Positions 53,074-64,000 of a stretch of 64,000 nucleotides of DNA are shown here, in pieces (position 1 is the first letter of the stretch; each line of letters opens with the position of its first letter). The translations under genes and the position numbers were made by a program. Below the pieces are notes generated by a model. The model was not told where the DNA came from and did no database searches. It was given only the letters and a program-made list of their open reading frames with translations. Origin of the DNA: an uncultured Sulfitobacter sp. (GTDB lineage: Bacteria; Pseudomonadota; Alphaproteobacteria; Rhodobacterales; Rhodobacteraceae); NCBI GenBank assembly GCA_913060815.1, contig CAJXSZ010000002.1:248001-312000 (forward strand), written 5' to 3'.

Positions 53074-55776
53074 ATGCTGGGACTCGGAAACATCACCAAA
53101 AAGGTTTTTGGCACGCCAAATGATCGCAAGATCAAGGCCGCGCGCCCGCTGGTGGCAAAGGTCAACGCGCTGGAGCCTGAATTCGAGAAACTCAGCGATG
53201 AGCAGATCAGAGACAAGACCGAAGAGCTGGCAACTCGTGCCATGAGCGGCGAGAGCCTTGATGATCTTCTGCCTGAAGCCTTTGCCAACTGTCGCGAAGG
53301 TGCACGCCGTACCTTGGGTCTGCGGGCGTTTGATACACAGTTGATGGGCGCGATTTTTCTGCACCAAGGTAACGTGGCCGAGCAGAAGACAGGCGAGGGC
53401 AAGACCCTTACCGCGACTTTTGCCGCCTACCTCAATGCGCTTACGCATAAGGGCGTGCACATCGTCACCGTGAACGAGTATCTGGTGAAACGTGATGCGG
53501 AATGGATGGGTAAGGTGTTTGCTTCACTGGGCCTGACCACTGGCTTCATCTACCCGAACATGAACGAGGACGAGAAGCGCGACGCCTATTCCTGCGATAT
53601 CACCTATGCCACCAACAACGAGCTTGGTTTCGACTATCTGCGCGACAACATGAAATCAGAGTTGAGCCAGATTTTTCAGAAACAGCATAACTTTGCTATC
53701 GTGGATGAGGTCGACAGTATCCTCATCGATGAGGCGCGTACGCCGCTGATTATCTCTGGCCCGTCCGACGATCGCTCGGATATGTATCTTACAATTGATG
53801 CCGTCATCCCATCCTTGCAGCCAGAGCATTACGAGCTGGACGAAAAGACGCGCAATGTGACCTTTACCGACGAGGGAACAGAGTTCCTCGAGGAACAGCT
53901 GCGCGTGCGCGGATTGATGGAGGAAGGCTTCACCCTCTACGATCCTGAGAGCACATCGCTGGTGCATCACGTCAATCAGGGTCTCCGTGCCCATACCCTG
54001 TTCGAGAAGGACAAGGATTACATCGTACGCGATGGCGAGGTTGTTCTGATCGACGAGTTTACAGGCCGCATGATGGCAGGTCGCCGCCTTGGGGACGGTC
54101 TGCATCAGGCGATCGAGGCCAAGGAAGGCGTCGACATCAAGCCCGAGAACATCACCCTCGCTTCTGTGACGTTCCAGAATTACTTCCGCCTCTACGACAA
54201 GCTTGCGGGCATGACGGGCACCGCCTTGACGGAGGCTGACGAGTTCAAAGAAATCTACGGCCTCGGCGTTGTCGAAGTGCCGACCAATGTGCCTGTTGCG
54301 CGCGTTGACGATGACGATGCCGTCTACCGTACCGCCGCTGAAAAATACGCTGCGATGATTGAAAAGGTGAAAGAGGCGCACGCCAAAGGGCAGCCTTGCC
54401 TTGTCGGGACCACCTCAATCGAGAAATCCGAGATGCTGAGCAAAATGTTGGAGGCGGAAGGGATCAAGCACAACGTCCTCAACGCGCGCCAGCACGAACA
54501 GGAAGCCCAGATCGTGGGTGATGCAGGTAAATTCGGCGCCGTCACGATTGCGACCAACATGGCGGGCCGTGGCACCGACATCCAGCTTGGCGGCAACGTC
54601 GAGCTGCGCGTGCTGGAAGCGCTGGCCGCCGATCCCGAAGGCGATCCCGTTGCGATCCGTAGCCGTATCGAAGCGGAGACGGCTGAAGAAAAGAAGAAGG
54701 TACTCGAGGCTGGCGGATTGTTCGTTCTGGCGAGTGAGCGCCATGAGAGCCGCCGCATCGACAACCAGCTGCGCGGTCGTTCGGGCCGTCAGGGTGATCC
54801 GGGCCGTTCATCCTTCTTCCTGTCGCTTGAAGATGACCTGATGCGCATCTTCGGCTCCGAGAAGCTTGAGAAGGTGCTGACCACGCTGGGCCTCAAGGAA
54901 GGCGAGGCGATCATTCACCCGTGGGTCAACAAATCGCTGGAGCGTGCGCAGGCCAAGGTTGAGGGCCGCAACTTTGACATGCGCAAGCAGCTGTTGAAGT
55001 TCGATGATGTGATGAACGAGCAGCGCAAGGTCATCTTTGGCCAGCGCCGTGACATCATGGAAAGCCAGGACCTGCACGAGATCACCGAGGACATGCGCCA
55101 CCAGATGATCGATGATCTGGTTGATCAATACATGCCGCAGAACACTTATGCCGACCAATGGGATACGGAAGCCTTCTATGCCGCCGTAATCGAACAATTG
55201 GGTGTGGATGTACCCATAATCGCGTGGTGTGAAGAAGATGGCGTAGATGATGATGTAATCCGTGAACGTCTGGTGGAAGCCACTGATCAACTCATGGCGG
55301 AGAAAGCCGAGAAATTTGGTGCCGACACCATGCGCAACATCGAAAAGCACTTCCTGCTGCAAACCATCGACGCAAAATGGCGTGACCACCTGCTGACGCT
55401 TGAGCATCTGCGCTCCGTCGTGGGGTTCCGTGGCTATGCACAGCGTGACCCGCTCAACGAGTACAAGAATGAGTCGTTCCAGCTGTTCGAAGGGATGCTA
55501 GACAGCTTGCGTCAGGATGTGACACAGCGCCTGTCGCGGATCGAGCCAGCTTCCGAGGAGGAGCAGCAGCGCGCGTTGGAGCAGATGATGGCACAGCAGC
55601 AAGCTGCCGCCGCCGCAGCCTCGGTCCCTGCCGATGTACCGCCTGCACCTACGGAGGGTGCAATCGAAGGCTTTGATGAGAATGACCCGAGCACATGGGG
55701 CAATCCGGGTCGAAATGATCTTTGTCCGTGCGGTTCAGGAAAGAAATTCAAACATTGCCACGGACGCCTGACCTAA
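53074..55776 (+). CDS. secA: Preprotein translocase ATPase SecA
   Basis: SecA drives Sec-dependent export through SecYEG. The 900-aa product has the DEAD motor with Walker A in MRTGEGKT-like [24 protein letters not shown], the preprotein crosslinking and helical scaffold regions, and a C-terminal zinc motif [14 protein letters not shown] that binds SecB. A terminator follows at 55803. Confidence 0.97.
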   Translation: MLGLGNITKKVFGTPNDRKIKAARPLVAKVNALEPEFEKLSDEQIRDKTEELATRAMSGESLDDLLPEAFANCREGARRTLGLRAFDTQLMGAIFLHQGNVAEQKTGEGKTLTATFAAYLNALTHKGVHIVTVNEYLVKRDAEWMGKVFASLGLTTGFIYPNMNEDEKRDAYSCDITYATNNELGFDYLRDNMKSELSQIFQKQHNFAIVDEVDSILIDEARTPLIISGPSDDRSDMYLTIDAVIPSLQPEHYELDEKTRNVTFTDEGTEFLEEQLRVRGLMEEGFTLYDPESTSLVHHVNQGLRAHTLFEKDKDYIVRDGEVVLIDEFTGRMMAGRRLGDGLHQAIEAKEGVDIKPENITLASVTFQNYFRLYDKLAGMTGTALTEADEFKEIYGLGVVEVPTNVPVARVDDDDAVYRTAAEKYAAMIEKVKEAHAKGQPCLVGTTSIEKSEMLSKMLEAEGIKHNVLNARQHEQEAQIVGDAGKFGAVTIATNMAGRGTDIQLGGNVELRVLEALAADPEGDPVAIRSRIEAETAEEKKKVLEAGGLFVLASERHESRRIDNQLRGRSGRQGDPGRSSFFLSLEDDLMRIFGSEKLEKVLTTLGLKEGEAIIHPWVNKSLERAQAKVEGRNFDMRKQLLKFDDVMNEQRKVIFGQRRDIMESQDLHEITEDMRHQMIDDLVDQYMPQNTYADQWDTEAFYAAVIEQLGVDVPIIAWCEEDGVDDDVIRERLVEATDQLMAEKAEKFGADTMRNIEKHFLLQTIDAKWRDHLLTLEHLRSVVGFRGYAQRDPLNEYKNESFQLFEGMLDSLRQDVTQRLSRIEPASEEEQQRALEQMMAQQQAAAAAASVPADVPPAPTEGAIEGFDENDPSTWGNPGRNDLCPCGSGKKFKHCHGRLT

Positions 55777-55802
55777 ACAGGTTTCGCACCAAGACATTGA
55801 TG

Positions 55803-55831
55803 GGGCGCATCCAGCGGGTGCGCCCTTTTTT
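55803..55831 (+). terminator. Terminator after secA
   Basis: GGGCGCA and TGCGCCC form a 7-bp stem with a 9-base loop, followed by TTTTTTCTT. It is a good intrinsic terminator. Confidence 0.85.
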
Positions 55832-55955
55832 CTTGGCTATCAGGTAGCCTAATCGCTTTTCTGTCGTCCAGAAAGGTCACGGTATGAGCCTACCTGTGCC
55901 CCATTCATGCCCCGTTTCCACGTCAAAGACGAACCCAAAGCAAAGGGACAGAGAC

Positions 55956-56981
55956 ATGAGAAACCGCAAGTCACTTGTAACAACCGCTGGCACATTGGTC
56001 TGTGCTGTAGGAATCGGGTTTATCATGCAGAGCACAAACTCTGTTCCTGCTGCGCAATATCAGGGTGCGACTTTGGCCAATGCGGATGCTTCCGTTCTTG
56101 ACGTCGAGGAGATCATCCTGACATCCGCCGAGATCGCAGACGATTTTATTGAACCAGAATCTACCGAGACGGTTACGCTGGCAGCAGCCGAAGTGGTTGC
56201 GGCTCCTGCCGCGCTCCCCGCTACGCCTGACGCAGAACCAGTATCTTTCTCTGAGCCTGCGCCTCAGGTGTCGGCAGAGGCAGAGGCGATCCCCGATCTG
56301 ACGTGTGAGATTTCGGCAAATGCGCGTGCTGTTGCGGCGGCAATGGTCAATCTGACCCTCTCCGCAAGCTGCTTGCCGGACGAGCGGGTAACCGTCCATC
56401 ACGCAGGCATGTTGTTTAACGAGACGACCAATGAGGCAGGAATGTTCGATATTACTGTGCCCGCGCTAAACGCAGAGGCCACTTTCGTTGTGGCATTCAC
56501 CAACGGCGAAGGTGCTGTGGCGCAAACTACCGTCGAAGAGCTGACGGACTTTGACCGCGTGGCGGTTCAGTGGAAAGGCGACACTGGCTTTGAGTTGCAC
56601 GCGCGGGAGTATGGTGCCGACTACGGTTCTGACGGGCATGTCTGGTCAGGTGCAACCCGCGACATGAGCTATGCTGTCACGGGCGAAGGTGGTTTTATCA
56701 CCCGCCTTGGAAATGGTGACGTCCCCGACGGTTTGTTGGCTGAGGTGTATACCTTCCCCGCATCAGCCGTCGAGAACGCGGGCGATATTGCGCTAAGTGT
56801 CGAGGCTGAAGTGGCCGAGAACAACTGTGGTCTCGAGATTGAGGCGCAGACTTTGCAGACCTTTAGCGGCAAAGATATCACATCTCGTGATTTGACGCTC
56901 TCCGTTCCCGACTGCGACGCTGCCGGAAACTTTCTTGTGTTGAATAATCTCTTTGAAGACATGAAAGTTGCATCCAACTAA
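55956..56981 (+). CDS. Membrane-anchored exported protein, function unknown
   Basis: The 341-aa product has one hydrophobic segment near the N-terminus (LVTTAGTLVCAVGIGFIM), an acidic Ala/Glu/Pro-rich linker (about 45-115), and a globular C-terminal half with cysteines in LTCEIS, LSASCLPDE, ENNCGLEI and VPDCDA that may form two disulfides. Short beta-rich stretches such as RVTVHHAGMLF suggest an Ig-like or beta-sandwich fold. I cannot assign it to a named family. The ATG at 55956 follows AAGGGA. It lies 17 bp before a PstS-OmpA fusion gene, probably the same operon. Confidence 0.8.
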   Translation: MRNRKSLVTTAGTLVCAVGIGFIMQSTNSVPAAQYQGATLANADASVLDVEEIILTSAEIADDFIEPESTETVTLAAAEVVAAPAALPATPDAEPVSFSEPAPQVSAEAEAIPDLTCEISANARAVAAAMVNLTLSASCLPDERVTVHHAGMLFNETTNEAGMFDITVPALNAEATFVVAFTNGEGAVAQTTVEELTDFDRVAVQWKGDTGFELHAREYGADYGSDGHVWSGATRDMSYAVTGEGGFITRLGNGDVPDGLLAEVYTFPASAVENAGDIALSVEAEVAENNCGLEIEAQTLQTFSGKDITSRDLTLSVPDCDAAGNFLVLNNLFEDMKVASN

Positions 56982-56998
56982 CGCAACTTCGAGGCTTT

Positions 56999-58567
56999 AT
57001 GTTCAAAGCGACATGTGCGGCGGTTTTCGCCGCACTTTTCTTTTTTGGAACGACCCTGTCTGTCGCAGCACAGGATGTCACGCTGACCTCGCGTGATAGC
57101 TCAATCGCGCTGAGCGGTACCCTGCTCGGCTTTGATGGAGAGTTCTACCGCATCCAGACGGACTATGGTGAATTGACTGTCGATGGCTCTGGCGTGCTGT
57201 GCGAAGGCCCTGCTTGTCCAAGCCTGTCGGACTATGTGGCGGAGCTTCAAATTTCTGGTGCGCCTACATTAGGGGCGGTGGTCATGCCTGCGCTCATAAC
57301 GGCTTTTGCCCAGAAAGAGGGCTACATCGCCGAGCGTGAGGATGGGCCGGACGCTACCAGCTTTTCCTACCTCATCCGCCGTGCGGATGACGCAAAACTG
57401 GTGGCCCAGTTCTTTTTTCGCGTGACCAACACGGACGAAGGGTTTGCGGATCTGCTGGCGGATGAAGCCGACATTGTCATGGCCCTGCGTGAAATACGCC
57501 CCGAAGAGCGGAACCGCGCGCGTGAAGCTGGGATGGGCGATATGACGGGGACCAACCGCAGCCGTGTCCTTGCCCTTGATGCCATTGTGCCAGTCGTGTC
57601 AGGGAGCAATCCCGTGCGGGGCATTTCGCCCTCTGATCTTGCGCAGGTCCTTGCAGGACATATTACAAATTGGCAGGCGCTGGGCGGTCCTGATGTTCCC
57701 ATAGATTTGCATCTCCCGAGTGAGGCATCGGGCCTCGGGCAGGCGATAATGGATCAACTGATGGCGCCGGCCAGCTTTGATACGTTTACCGACACCGCGA
57801 TACGTCACGAAGATCCGACCGCTCTCGCGCAAGCAGTTCTGGCTGACACATTCGCATTGGGTGTGACCAGTTATGCGGCGCGTGGTGGCACTCAGGCATT
57901 GATGCTGACCGGCACTTGCGGTTTCTCGATGCAGGCGTCGCGCAGAGCGATAAAGACCGAGGATTACCCTCTGACAGCGCCGATGTTCCTCTATTTTCCA
58001 GCGCGTAGACTGCCGCAATTGGCGCGGGAATTTCTGGCGTTTACCCGCGGACCCGCGGCGCAAATCGTCATTCGCCGCAGTGGCTTTGTCGATCAGACGC
58101 CCGAGGAGATAGGGGTGGAAGAACAGGGCAATCGCTTTACCAATGCGATCAGTCAGGCGGGGACCGAGATTACTCTGGGTGAGCTACAGCGCATGACCTC
58201 AACGCTGGTGCCCATGTCGCGTCTGAGCACCTCCTTTCGCTTTGAGGCAGGGTCGATCCGTCTGGATGCGCAGAGCCGTTCCAACGTACAGCAATTGGCG
58301 CGGGCGCTGGAGGTTGGGCAATACGATGCGCGGCGTCTACTTTTTGTTGGCTTTAGCGACGGCAATGGCGCGGCAGAAGCGAATCGTGACATTGCCCTGC
58401 GTCGTGCAGAGGCCGTGCGACGCGCGGTCAGCGAAGCAGCCATCACCGCGAATCTGGCGCGGGTTGAATTGGGTGTAGATGCGTTTGGCGAAGCCATGCC
58501 TATGGCGTGTGACGACAGCAGTTGGGGCCGCCGCGCCAACCGCCGCGTCGAGGTCTGGGTACGTTAG
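56999..58567 (+). CDS. Periplasmic PstS-like substrate-binding protein fused to an OmpA domain
   Basis: The 522-aa product has a signal peptide ending SVAAQ near residue 25, a phosphate-binding-protein-like domain (about 75-390, with GISPSDLAQVLAGHITNWQAL and VTSYAARGG), and a C-terminal OmpA/peptidoglycan-binding domain (about 405-522) with NRDIALRRAEAVRRAV and GRRANRRVEVWV. It should be held at the cell wall in the periplasm. No Pst permease genes adjoin, so transport is unlikely; the ligand is unknown. The stop overlaps that of convergent radC by four bases. Confidence 0.88.
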   Translation: MFKATCAAVFAALFFFGTTLSVAAQDVTLTSRDSSIALSGTLLGFDGEFYRIQTDYGELTVDGSGVLCEGPACPSLSDYVAELQISGAPTLGAVVMPALITAFAQKEGYIAEREDGPDATSFSYLIRRADDAKLVAQFFFRVTNTDEGFADLLADEADIVMALREIRPEERNRAREAGMGDMTGTNRSRVLALDAIVPVVSGSNPVRGISPSDLAQVLAGHITNWQALGGPDVPIDLHLPSEASGLGQAIMDQLMAPASFDTFTDTAIRHEDPTALAQAVLADTFALGVTSYAARGGTQALMLTGTCGFSMQASRRAIKTEDYPLTAPMFLYFPARRLPQLAREFLAFTRGPAAQIVIRRSGFVDQTPEEIGVEEQGNRFTNAISQAGTEITLGELQRMTSTLVPMSRLSTSFRFEAGSIRLDAQSRSNVQQLARALEVGQYDARRLLFVGFSDGNGAAEANRDIALRRAEAVRRAVSEAAITANLARVELGVDAFGEAMPMACDDSSWGRRANRRVEVWVR

Positions 58568-59331
58568 AGATACCCTTCGGCGCGGAAGCTTAGCTCTTGG
58601 GATTTGCCGATAATCAGGTGATCGTGCAGCGTGAGATCAAGGGCTGTGCAGGCTGCGTTCACACGGTTGGTCATCTCGATATCGGCCTGTGAGGGTGTGG
58701 GATCACCAGAGGGGTGATTATGCACCAGAATGATCGCAGAGGCATTGAGCTCCAGCGCGCGTTTGGCGACTTCGCGGGGGTAGACCGGTACGTGATCGAC
58801 GGTGCCCTTGGCCTGCTCCTCATCCCCGATCAGCACATTCTTGCGATCAAGAAACAATACGCGAAACTGTTCCGTTTCGCGGTGCGCCATCGTGGTGTGG
58901 CAATAGTCGAGCAGGGCATCCCAACTGGACAAAATATGCCGCTGCATGACCTTCGAGCGGGCCATTCGATGGGCCGCTGCCTCCACTATCTTGAGTTCTG
59001 TGATGACGGCGTCACCAACGCCTTTGACATCGCGCAGACGGGCCTCTGACGCTGTGAGGACGCGGTTGAAGTCACCGAAGCGGGCCATGAGAGCGTGGGC
59101 CAGCGGCTTGACATCGCGGCGGGGAATGGCGCGGAACAGGACCAGTTCGAGCAATTCATATTCAGGCACCGCAGTGGCCCCTCCCGCCATGAAACGGGCG
59201 CGCAGTCGCTGGCGGTGATCGGCAATGTAGGAGGGCTGTTTGCCAGTCACAGGTGCTGCGGTGAGAGCTTCGTCCATGAGGAAAGGGAGGGGCTGTTCGT
59301 CGAATTGCGTCATACTGCCGAGAATGGCCAT
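58564..59331 (-). CDS. radC: RadC-family JAB/MPN-domain protein
   Basis: The 255-aa product has an N-terminal helix-hairpin-helix region (DVKGVGDAVITELKI) and a C-terminal JAMM metalloprotease-like motif, VHNHPSGDPTPSQAD, with an upstream glutamate. RadC proteins were once linked to DNA repair; the true role is unclear. It stands alone after the dnaKJ terminator. Confidence 0.9.
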   Translation of the reverse strand: MAILGSMTQFDEQPLPFLMDEALTAAPVTGKQPSYIADHRQRLRARFMAGGATAVPEYELLELVLFRAIPRRDVKPLAHALMARFGDFNRVLTASEARLRDVKGVGDAVITELKIVEAAAHRMARSKVMQRHILSSWDALLDYCHTTMAHRETEQFRVLFLDRKNVLIGDEEQAKGTVDHVPVYPREVAKRALELNASAIILVHNHPSGDPTPSQADIEMTNRVNAACTALDLTLHDHLIIGKSQELSFRAEGYL

Positions 59332-59478
59332 CAGATTATTAGCAAATGGTTAACGGAGGGCTTGGAGAGCCAGAAAAAGGGAGTGCTATTCGTACACATT
59401 TCGGACACCCCCTGTGCAATGGGTGATGTAGGCGCGGGTTCTGAGGGCGGATTTGAATTTAAAGGGAAAAATGAAGAA

Positions 59479-59504
59479 GGGCGCGGGGTGTTATGCCCGC
59501 GCCC
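59479..59504 (-). terminator. Terminator of the dnaK-dnaJ operon
   Basis: On the minus strand GGGCGCGGG and CCCGCGCCC form a 9-bp stem around an 8-base loop, followed by TTCTTCATTTTTCCC. It lies 26 bp beyond the dnaJ stop. Confidence 0.8.
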
Positions 59505-59529
59505 GTTCTGGAGGGTTTGTCTTGGCCAG

Positions 59530-60693
59530 CTAGCCCTTCATCGAATCCCAGAAAGATTTGACGGAGGAGAAGAAACTACTGCTTTCGGGATTGTTCTCTT
59601 CCGAGAGGTCCTCGAATTCCCGCAGGAGTTCTTTCTGACGGCTGGTCAGGTTAACGGGGGTTTCCACTGCCAGCTCGATGATCATGTCACCCGTGGCACC
59701 GCCACGCAGGTGAGGCATGCCTTTTCCACGCAGACGCATCTGGCGGCCGGACTGGCTGCCTGAAGGGATTTGCACACGGCCACGGCCCCCGTCGATGGTG
59801 GGGACTTCGATGCTGCCGCCCAATGCTGCGTTGCCCATGGTGACAGGCACGCGGCAGAAAAGGTTGGGACCGTCACGCTCGAAGAGCTCGTGCTCCTCTA
59901 CTTCGATGAAGATATAGAGATCGCCCGAGGGACCGCCGCGCATGCCTGCTTCGCCTTCGCCAGCGAGGCGGATGCGGGTGCCTGTTTCCACGCCTGCGGG
60001 AATGTTGACCGAGAGTGAGCGGTCCTTCTCCACGCGGCCCGCGCCACGGCATTTGGGGCAGGGGTTCTTGATGATCTGGCCGAGGCCCGAGCAGGTGGGG
60101 CAGGTACGCTCAACAGTGAAGAAGCCCTGTTGTGCGCGTACTTTACCCATGCCCGAACAGGTCGGGCAGGTTGTAGGTTCAGCGCCGCCTTCAGCGCCCG
60201 AGCCGCTACAGCTGTCGCAGGCGACGGAGGTGGGGACGTTGATGGATTTTTGCAGGCCCGAGAAGGCATCCTCAAGCGAGACGCGCAGGTTAAAGCGCAG
60301 ATCGGAGCCACGTGCAGCGCGTCTGCCGCCGCCCTGCTGGCCACCGCGCCCGCCCATGAAATCACCGAACAAGTCGTCGAAGACATCGGAGAAAGCGGAG
60401 GAGAAATCACCCTGTCCGCCGCCGCCAAAGCCGCCACCGGGACGGCCACCGCCGCCGCCCATGCCACCCTCAAAGGCCGCGTGGCCATAACGATCATAGG
60501 CTGCTTTTTTGTCAGCATCCTTGAGCACGTCATACGCTTCGCCCACTTCCTTGAACTGGGCTTCTGCGTTGGGATTGTCGGCGTTGCGGTCGGGGTGCAG
60601 CTCTTTTACTTTGCTGCGGTAGGCTTTTTTGATCTCGTCTGCGGCCGCACCTTTGGCGATGCCGAGCGTCTCGTAATAATCACGTTTTGCCAT
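59530..60693 (-). CDS. dnaJ: Chaperone DnaJ
   Basis: DnaJ delivers clients to DnaK and stimulates its ATPase. The 387-aa product has the J domain with HPDRN, a glycine-rich G/F segment (about 75-110), the zinc domain with four C-x-x-C-x-G-x-G repeats ([32 protein letters not shown]) and the C-terminal substrate-binding part. It is 79 bp downstream of dnaK, separated by a hairpin. Confidence 0.97.
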   Translation of the reverse strand: MAKRDYYETLGIAKGAAADEIKKAYRSKVKELHPDRNADNPNAEAQFKEVGEAYDVLKDADKKAAYDRYGHAAFEGGMGGGGGRPGGGFGGGGQGDFSSAFSDVFDDLFGDFMGGRGGQQGGGRRAARGSDLRFNLRVSLEDAFSGLQKSINVPTSVACDSCSGSGAEGGAEPTTCPTCSGMGKVRAQQGFFTVERTCPTCSGLGQIIKNPCPKCRGAGRVEKDRSLSVNIPAGVETGTRIRLAGEGEAGMRGGPSGDLYIFIEVEEHELFERDGPNLFCRVPVTMGNAALGGSIEVPTIDGGRGRVQIPSGSQSGRQMRLRGKGMPHLRGGATGDMIIELAVETPVNLTSRQKELLREFEDLSEENNPESSSFFSSVKSFWDSMKG

Positions 60694-60719
60694 GAGTAGT
60701 ATCCTTTACAGGAACGTGA

Positions 60720-60750
60720 AGGGCCGGCCCGTTCTGCACAGACCGGCCCT
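60720..60750 (-). promoter_or_regulatory. Intercistronic hairpin between dnaK and dnaJ
   Basis: AGGGCCGG and CCGGCCCT form a perfect 8-bp GC-only stem around a 15-base loop, without a T-run. It may be a processing or attenuation element that lowers dnaJ relative to dnaK. Confidence 0.6.
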
Positions 60751-60772
60751 GTCATTGGTTCCGCGGTGCGGA

Positions 60773-62692
<1,920 letters not shown>

Positions 62693-62807
62693 ATCTTCGA
62701 TCCCTCTTCTAGCTTAAGGCGATTGCTCGAAACACTGGCCCGTTGTGGCGCCATTGCCCCGATTTGGTTGACGCTGGGGACGGCTCGTCTCCAGCGGTTC
62801 GGTGGGT

Positions 62808-62836
62808 ATATAGTGAGGGGGTTGGGGTGCTGCAAC
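62808..62836 (-). promoter_or_regulatory. Candidate heat-shock (sigma-32) promoter of dnaK
   Basis: On the minus strand GTTGCA, 17 bases, then CTATAT resembles the alphaproteobacterial heat-shock consensus (CTTGAC-N17/18-CTATAT as I recall it), with an exact -10 and a half-matching -35. No CIRCE element is present in the region. Confidence 0.5.
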
Positions 62837-62908
62837 CACGGCAACCACGAAGATGTGATTTTACGGGGCTAATTCCTGAAAATTATTGATAAAACAGGAG
62901 GGATCGCA

Positions 62909-63508
62909 GTGAAATTAGAGGTTAAGGGCTTTGAAATTCACTGTGGGTTTCTGGATGTCGGGGCGCAGCGGGAGATTCTGGACGCAGTGCGCGGGGTGGT
63001 GAAACAGGCACCCTTGAGCCGGTACAGCATCGCGCGGGGCAAGAAGATGTCGGTACGTATGACGGCGGCGGGACAGCATGGCTGGGTCGCTGATCCTGCG
63101 GGATACCGCTATGCGCCCACGCACCCGGACGGGCAGGCGTGGCCTGCGATCCCTGCGCCGATTCTGGCGGTTTGGGACGCTTTGACGGGGTTGGAGCGCC
63201 AGCCTGACAGTTGTCTGATAAATTTCTATGACGCAGATGCGCGGATGGGGATGCATCGCGACGATACCGAGGCTGATGCACAGTGGCCTGTGGTCTCGAT
63301 ATCGCTGGGAGACGAGGGATTATTTCGCATGGGGAACCTCACCCGTGGTGGCAAAACGCAGAGCCATTGGCTCCGCTCGGGCGATGTGGTGGTGATGGGG
63401 GGTGCTGCGCGCCTTGCCTATCACGGGGTGGACAGGATCAGAGCGGGATCAAGCACGCTGTTGCCCAAGGGCGGGCGGCTGAACCTTACGCTGCGGGTGG
63501 CGGGATAG
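62909..63508 (+). CDS. alkB: Alpha-ketoglutarate-dependent alkylated-DNA dioxygenase AlkB
   Basis: AlkB repairs 1-methyladenine and 3-methylcytosine by oxidation. The 199-aa product has the iron ligands in MHRDD and YHGVD, and the 2-oxoglutarate arginine in RLNLTLR, with the family LINFYDADARMGMH segment. The GTG at 62909 follows a strong CAGGAGGGA. It is divergent from dnaK, with a 216-bp shared upstream region. Confidence 0.95.
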   Translation: MKLEVKGFEIHCGFLDVGAQREILDAVRGVVKQAPLSRYSIARGKKMSVRMTAAGQHGWVADPAGYRYAPTHPDGQAWPAIPAPILAVWDALTGLERQPDSCLINFYDADARMGMHRDDTEADAQWPVVSISLGDEGLFRMGNLTRGGKTQSHWLRSGDVVVMGGAARLAYHGVDRIRAGSSTLLPKGGRLNLTLRVAG

Positions 63509-63531
63509 CGTGTCCCAAATGCCATGGTGCG

Positions 63532-64000
63532 TCATGCGGCTTCGTAGGATCGTGCAGCAGCCCTTAGTTTGTCAAATTTTCCGGTGCACCATCTGAGAAA
63601 GAGTGTCCTGCTGTAGCGGTTGATGCTGAAGAATACCTTGTCAGACGTCCCGTCAACAACGACCAGCCCTCTGGAAGAGATCACCACATTTTCGCATTTG
63701 AGATCAGAGCAGATAATATGCTCTTCTTTCACCGTCTCTTCCAGCGCGTCGATCATTGCGCCCAAGTCTTCGGTGAAGCCGTGCCGCTCGATGTAATCGT
63801 GAATGTTCAGGGCGACTTCCCCATCAGCCCCCTTGATCTTCTCGACCACCATCGCGACCCCGAGATTGGTTTCTACAAACCCGTGGAACAGAGGGAGGGG
63901 CGTGGGCAAGCGATCCAGTCGGGCAACCGCGCTGATATACTCCTCGTACTCACGGAAAGCGGTGGTCATACGACCGTATCGAGCGCGGCTTAGATTGAAG
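63532..64000 (-). CDS. YrbL-like (PhoP-regulatory-network) protein, partial
   Basis: The frame stays open to the right edge of the window; 155 residues are visible. The segment FHGFVETNLGVAMVVEKIKG, then ICSDLKCENVVISSRGLVVVDG resembles the kinase-like YrbL family, where the N-terminal glycine-rich part (here outside the window) precedes. An internal ATG at 63969 could be mistaken for the start. The protein is of unknown biochemical function. The family call rests on two segments seen by eye. Confidence 0.65.
   Translation of the reverse strand, partial: FNLSRARYGRMTTAFREYEEYISAVARLDRLPTPLPLFHGFVETNLGVAMVVEKIKGADGEVALNIHDYIERHGFTEDLGAMIDALEETVKEEHIICSDLKCENVVISSRGLVVVDGTSDKVFFSINRYSRTLFLRWCTGKFDKLRAAARSYEAA

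Overview
The window looks like the replication-origin region of a Rhodobacterales (Roseobacter-group) alphaproteobacterial chromosome. The evidence is the gene order aroE-maf-[intergenic]-hemJ-rho-mnmE-mnmG-rsmG-parA-parB, two perfect 16-bp parS sites, clustered DnaA boxes, and typical alphaproteobacterial forms of HemJ, GrpE, HslO, HemW, the RimP-NusA-YlxR-InfB operon and DnaKJ. I saw no insertion sequence, prophage, CRISPR array, rRNA or tRNA gene. Most of the sequence is densely packed core genome, with start/stop overlaps of 1-11 bp as the rule.

Layout. 1-825: aroE (cut by the left edge) and maf, both leftward. 826-1230: the only gene-free stretch over 300 bases, a candidate oriC with two perfect and two near-perfect DnaA boxes and AT-rich segments. 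1231-8583: rightward hemJ, rho, mnmE, mnmG, rsmG, parA, parB, with one parS across the mnmG start and one inside the rsmG start. 8580-12764: hemW-rdgB-rph leftward, hrcA-grpE rightward. 12798-25550: mutS, a GT61 glycosyltransferase, malic enzyme, a ribokinase-like kinase, an exported MsrA, a sulfotransferase-like protein, argG, ilvA and an SDR. 25547-27717: an Hpt protein divergent from a receiver-PP2C phosphatase, plus a Nudix protein.

27799-35496: hslO, a CoA-type Nudix hydrolase, cca, a translationally coupled pair of ABC exporters and an RlmD/TrmA-like RNA methyltransferase. 35616-37751: a cell-envelope group (two L,D-transpeptidases flanking a CAP-domain lipoprotein, then a 59-aa exported small protein). 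37828-44650: hemH, a methyltransferase, the comF-grxC-nitrilase-marR operon, ubiG, proline iminopeptidase and an abbreviated family-5 substrate-binding protein. 44775-50091: rimP-nusA-ylxR-infB, closed by a strong terminator, then a 43-aa small ORF.

50414-52898: PPIase-argJ-mutT leftward. 53074-58567: secA, an unrecognised membrane-anchored protein and a PstS-OmpA fusion. 58564-62692: radC and the dnaK-dnaJ operon, with a heat-shock-like promoter and an intercistronic hairpin. 62909-64000: alkB and a partial YrbL-like protein.

I found no unambiguous new defence or mobile system. The best-supported items for a second look are the oriC/parS organisation with parS embedded in coding sequence, the shortened substrate-binding protein coupled to pip, the LDT-CAP-LDT envelope cluster, the membrane protein/PstS-OmpA pair behind secA, and two small genes (59 and 43 aa). 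All positions and motifs were read by eye; no database search was run.
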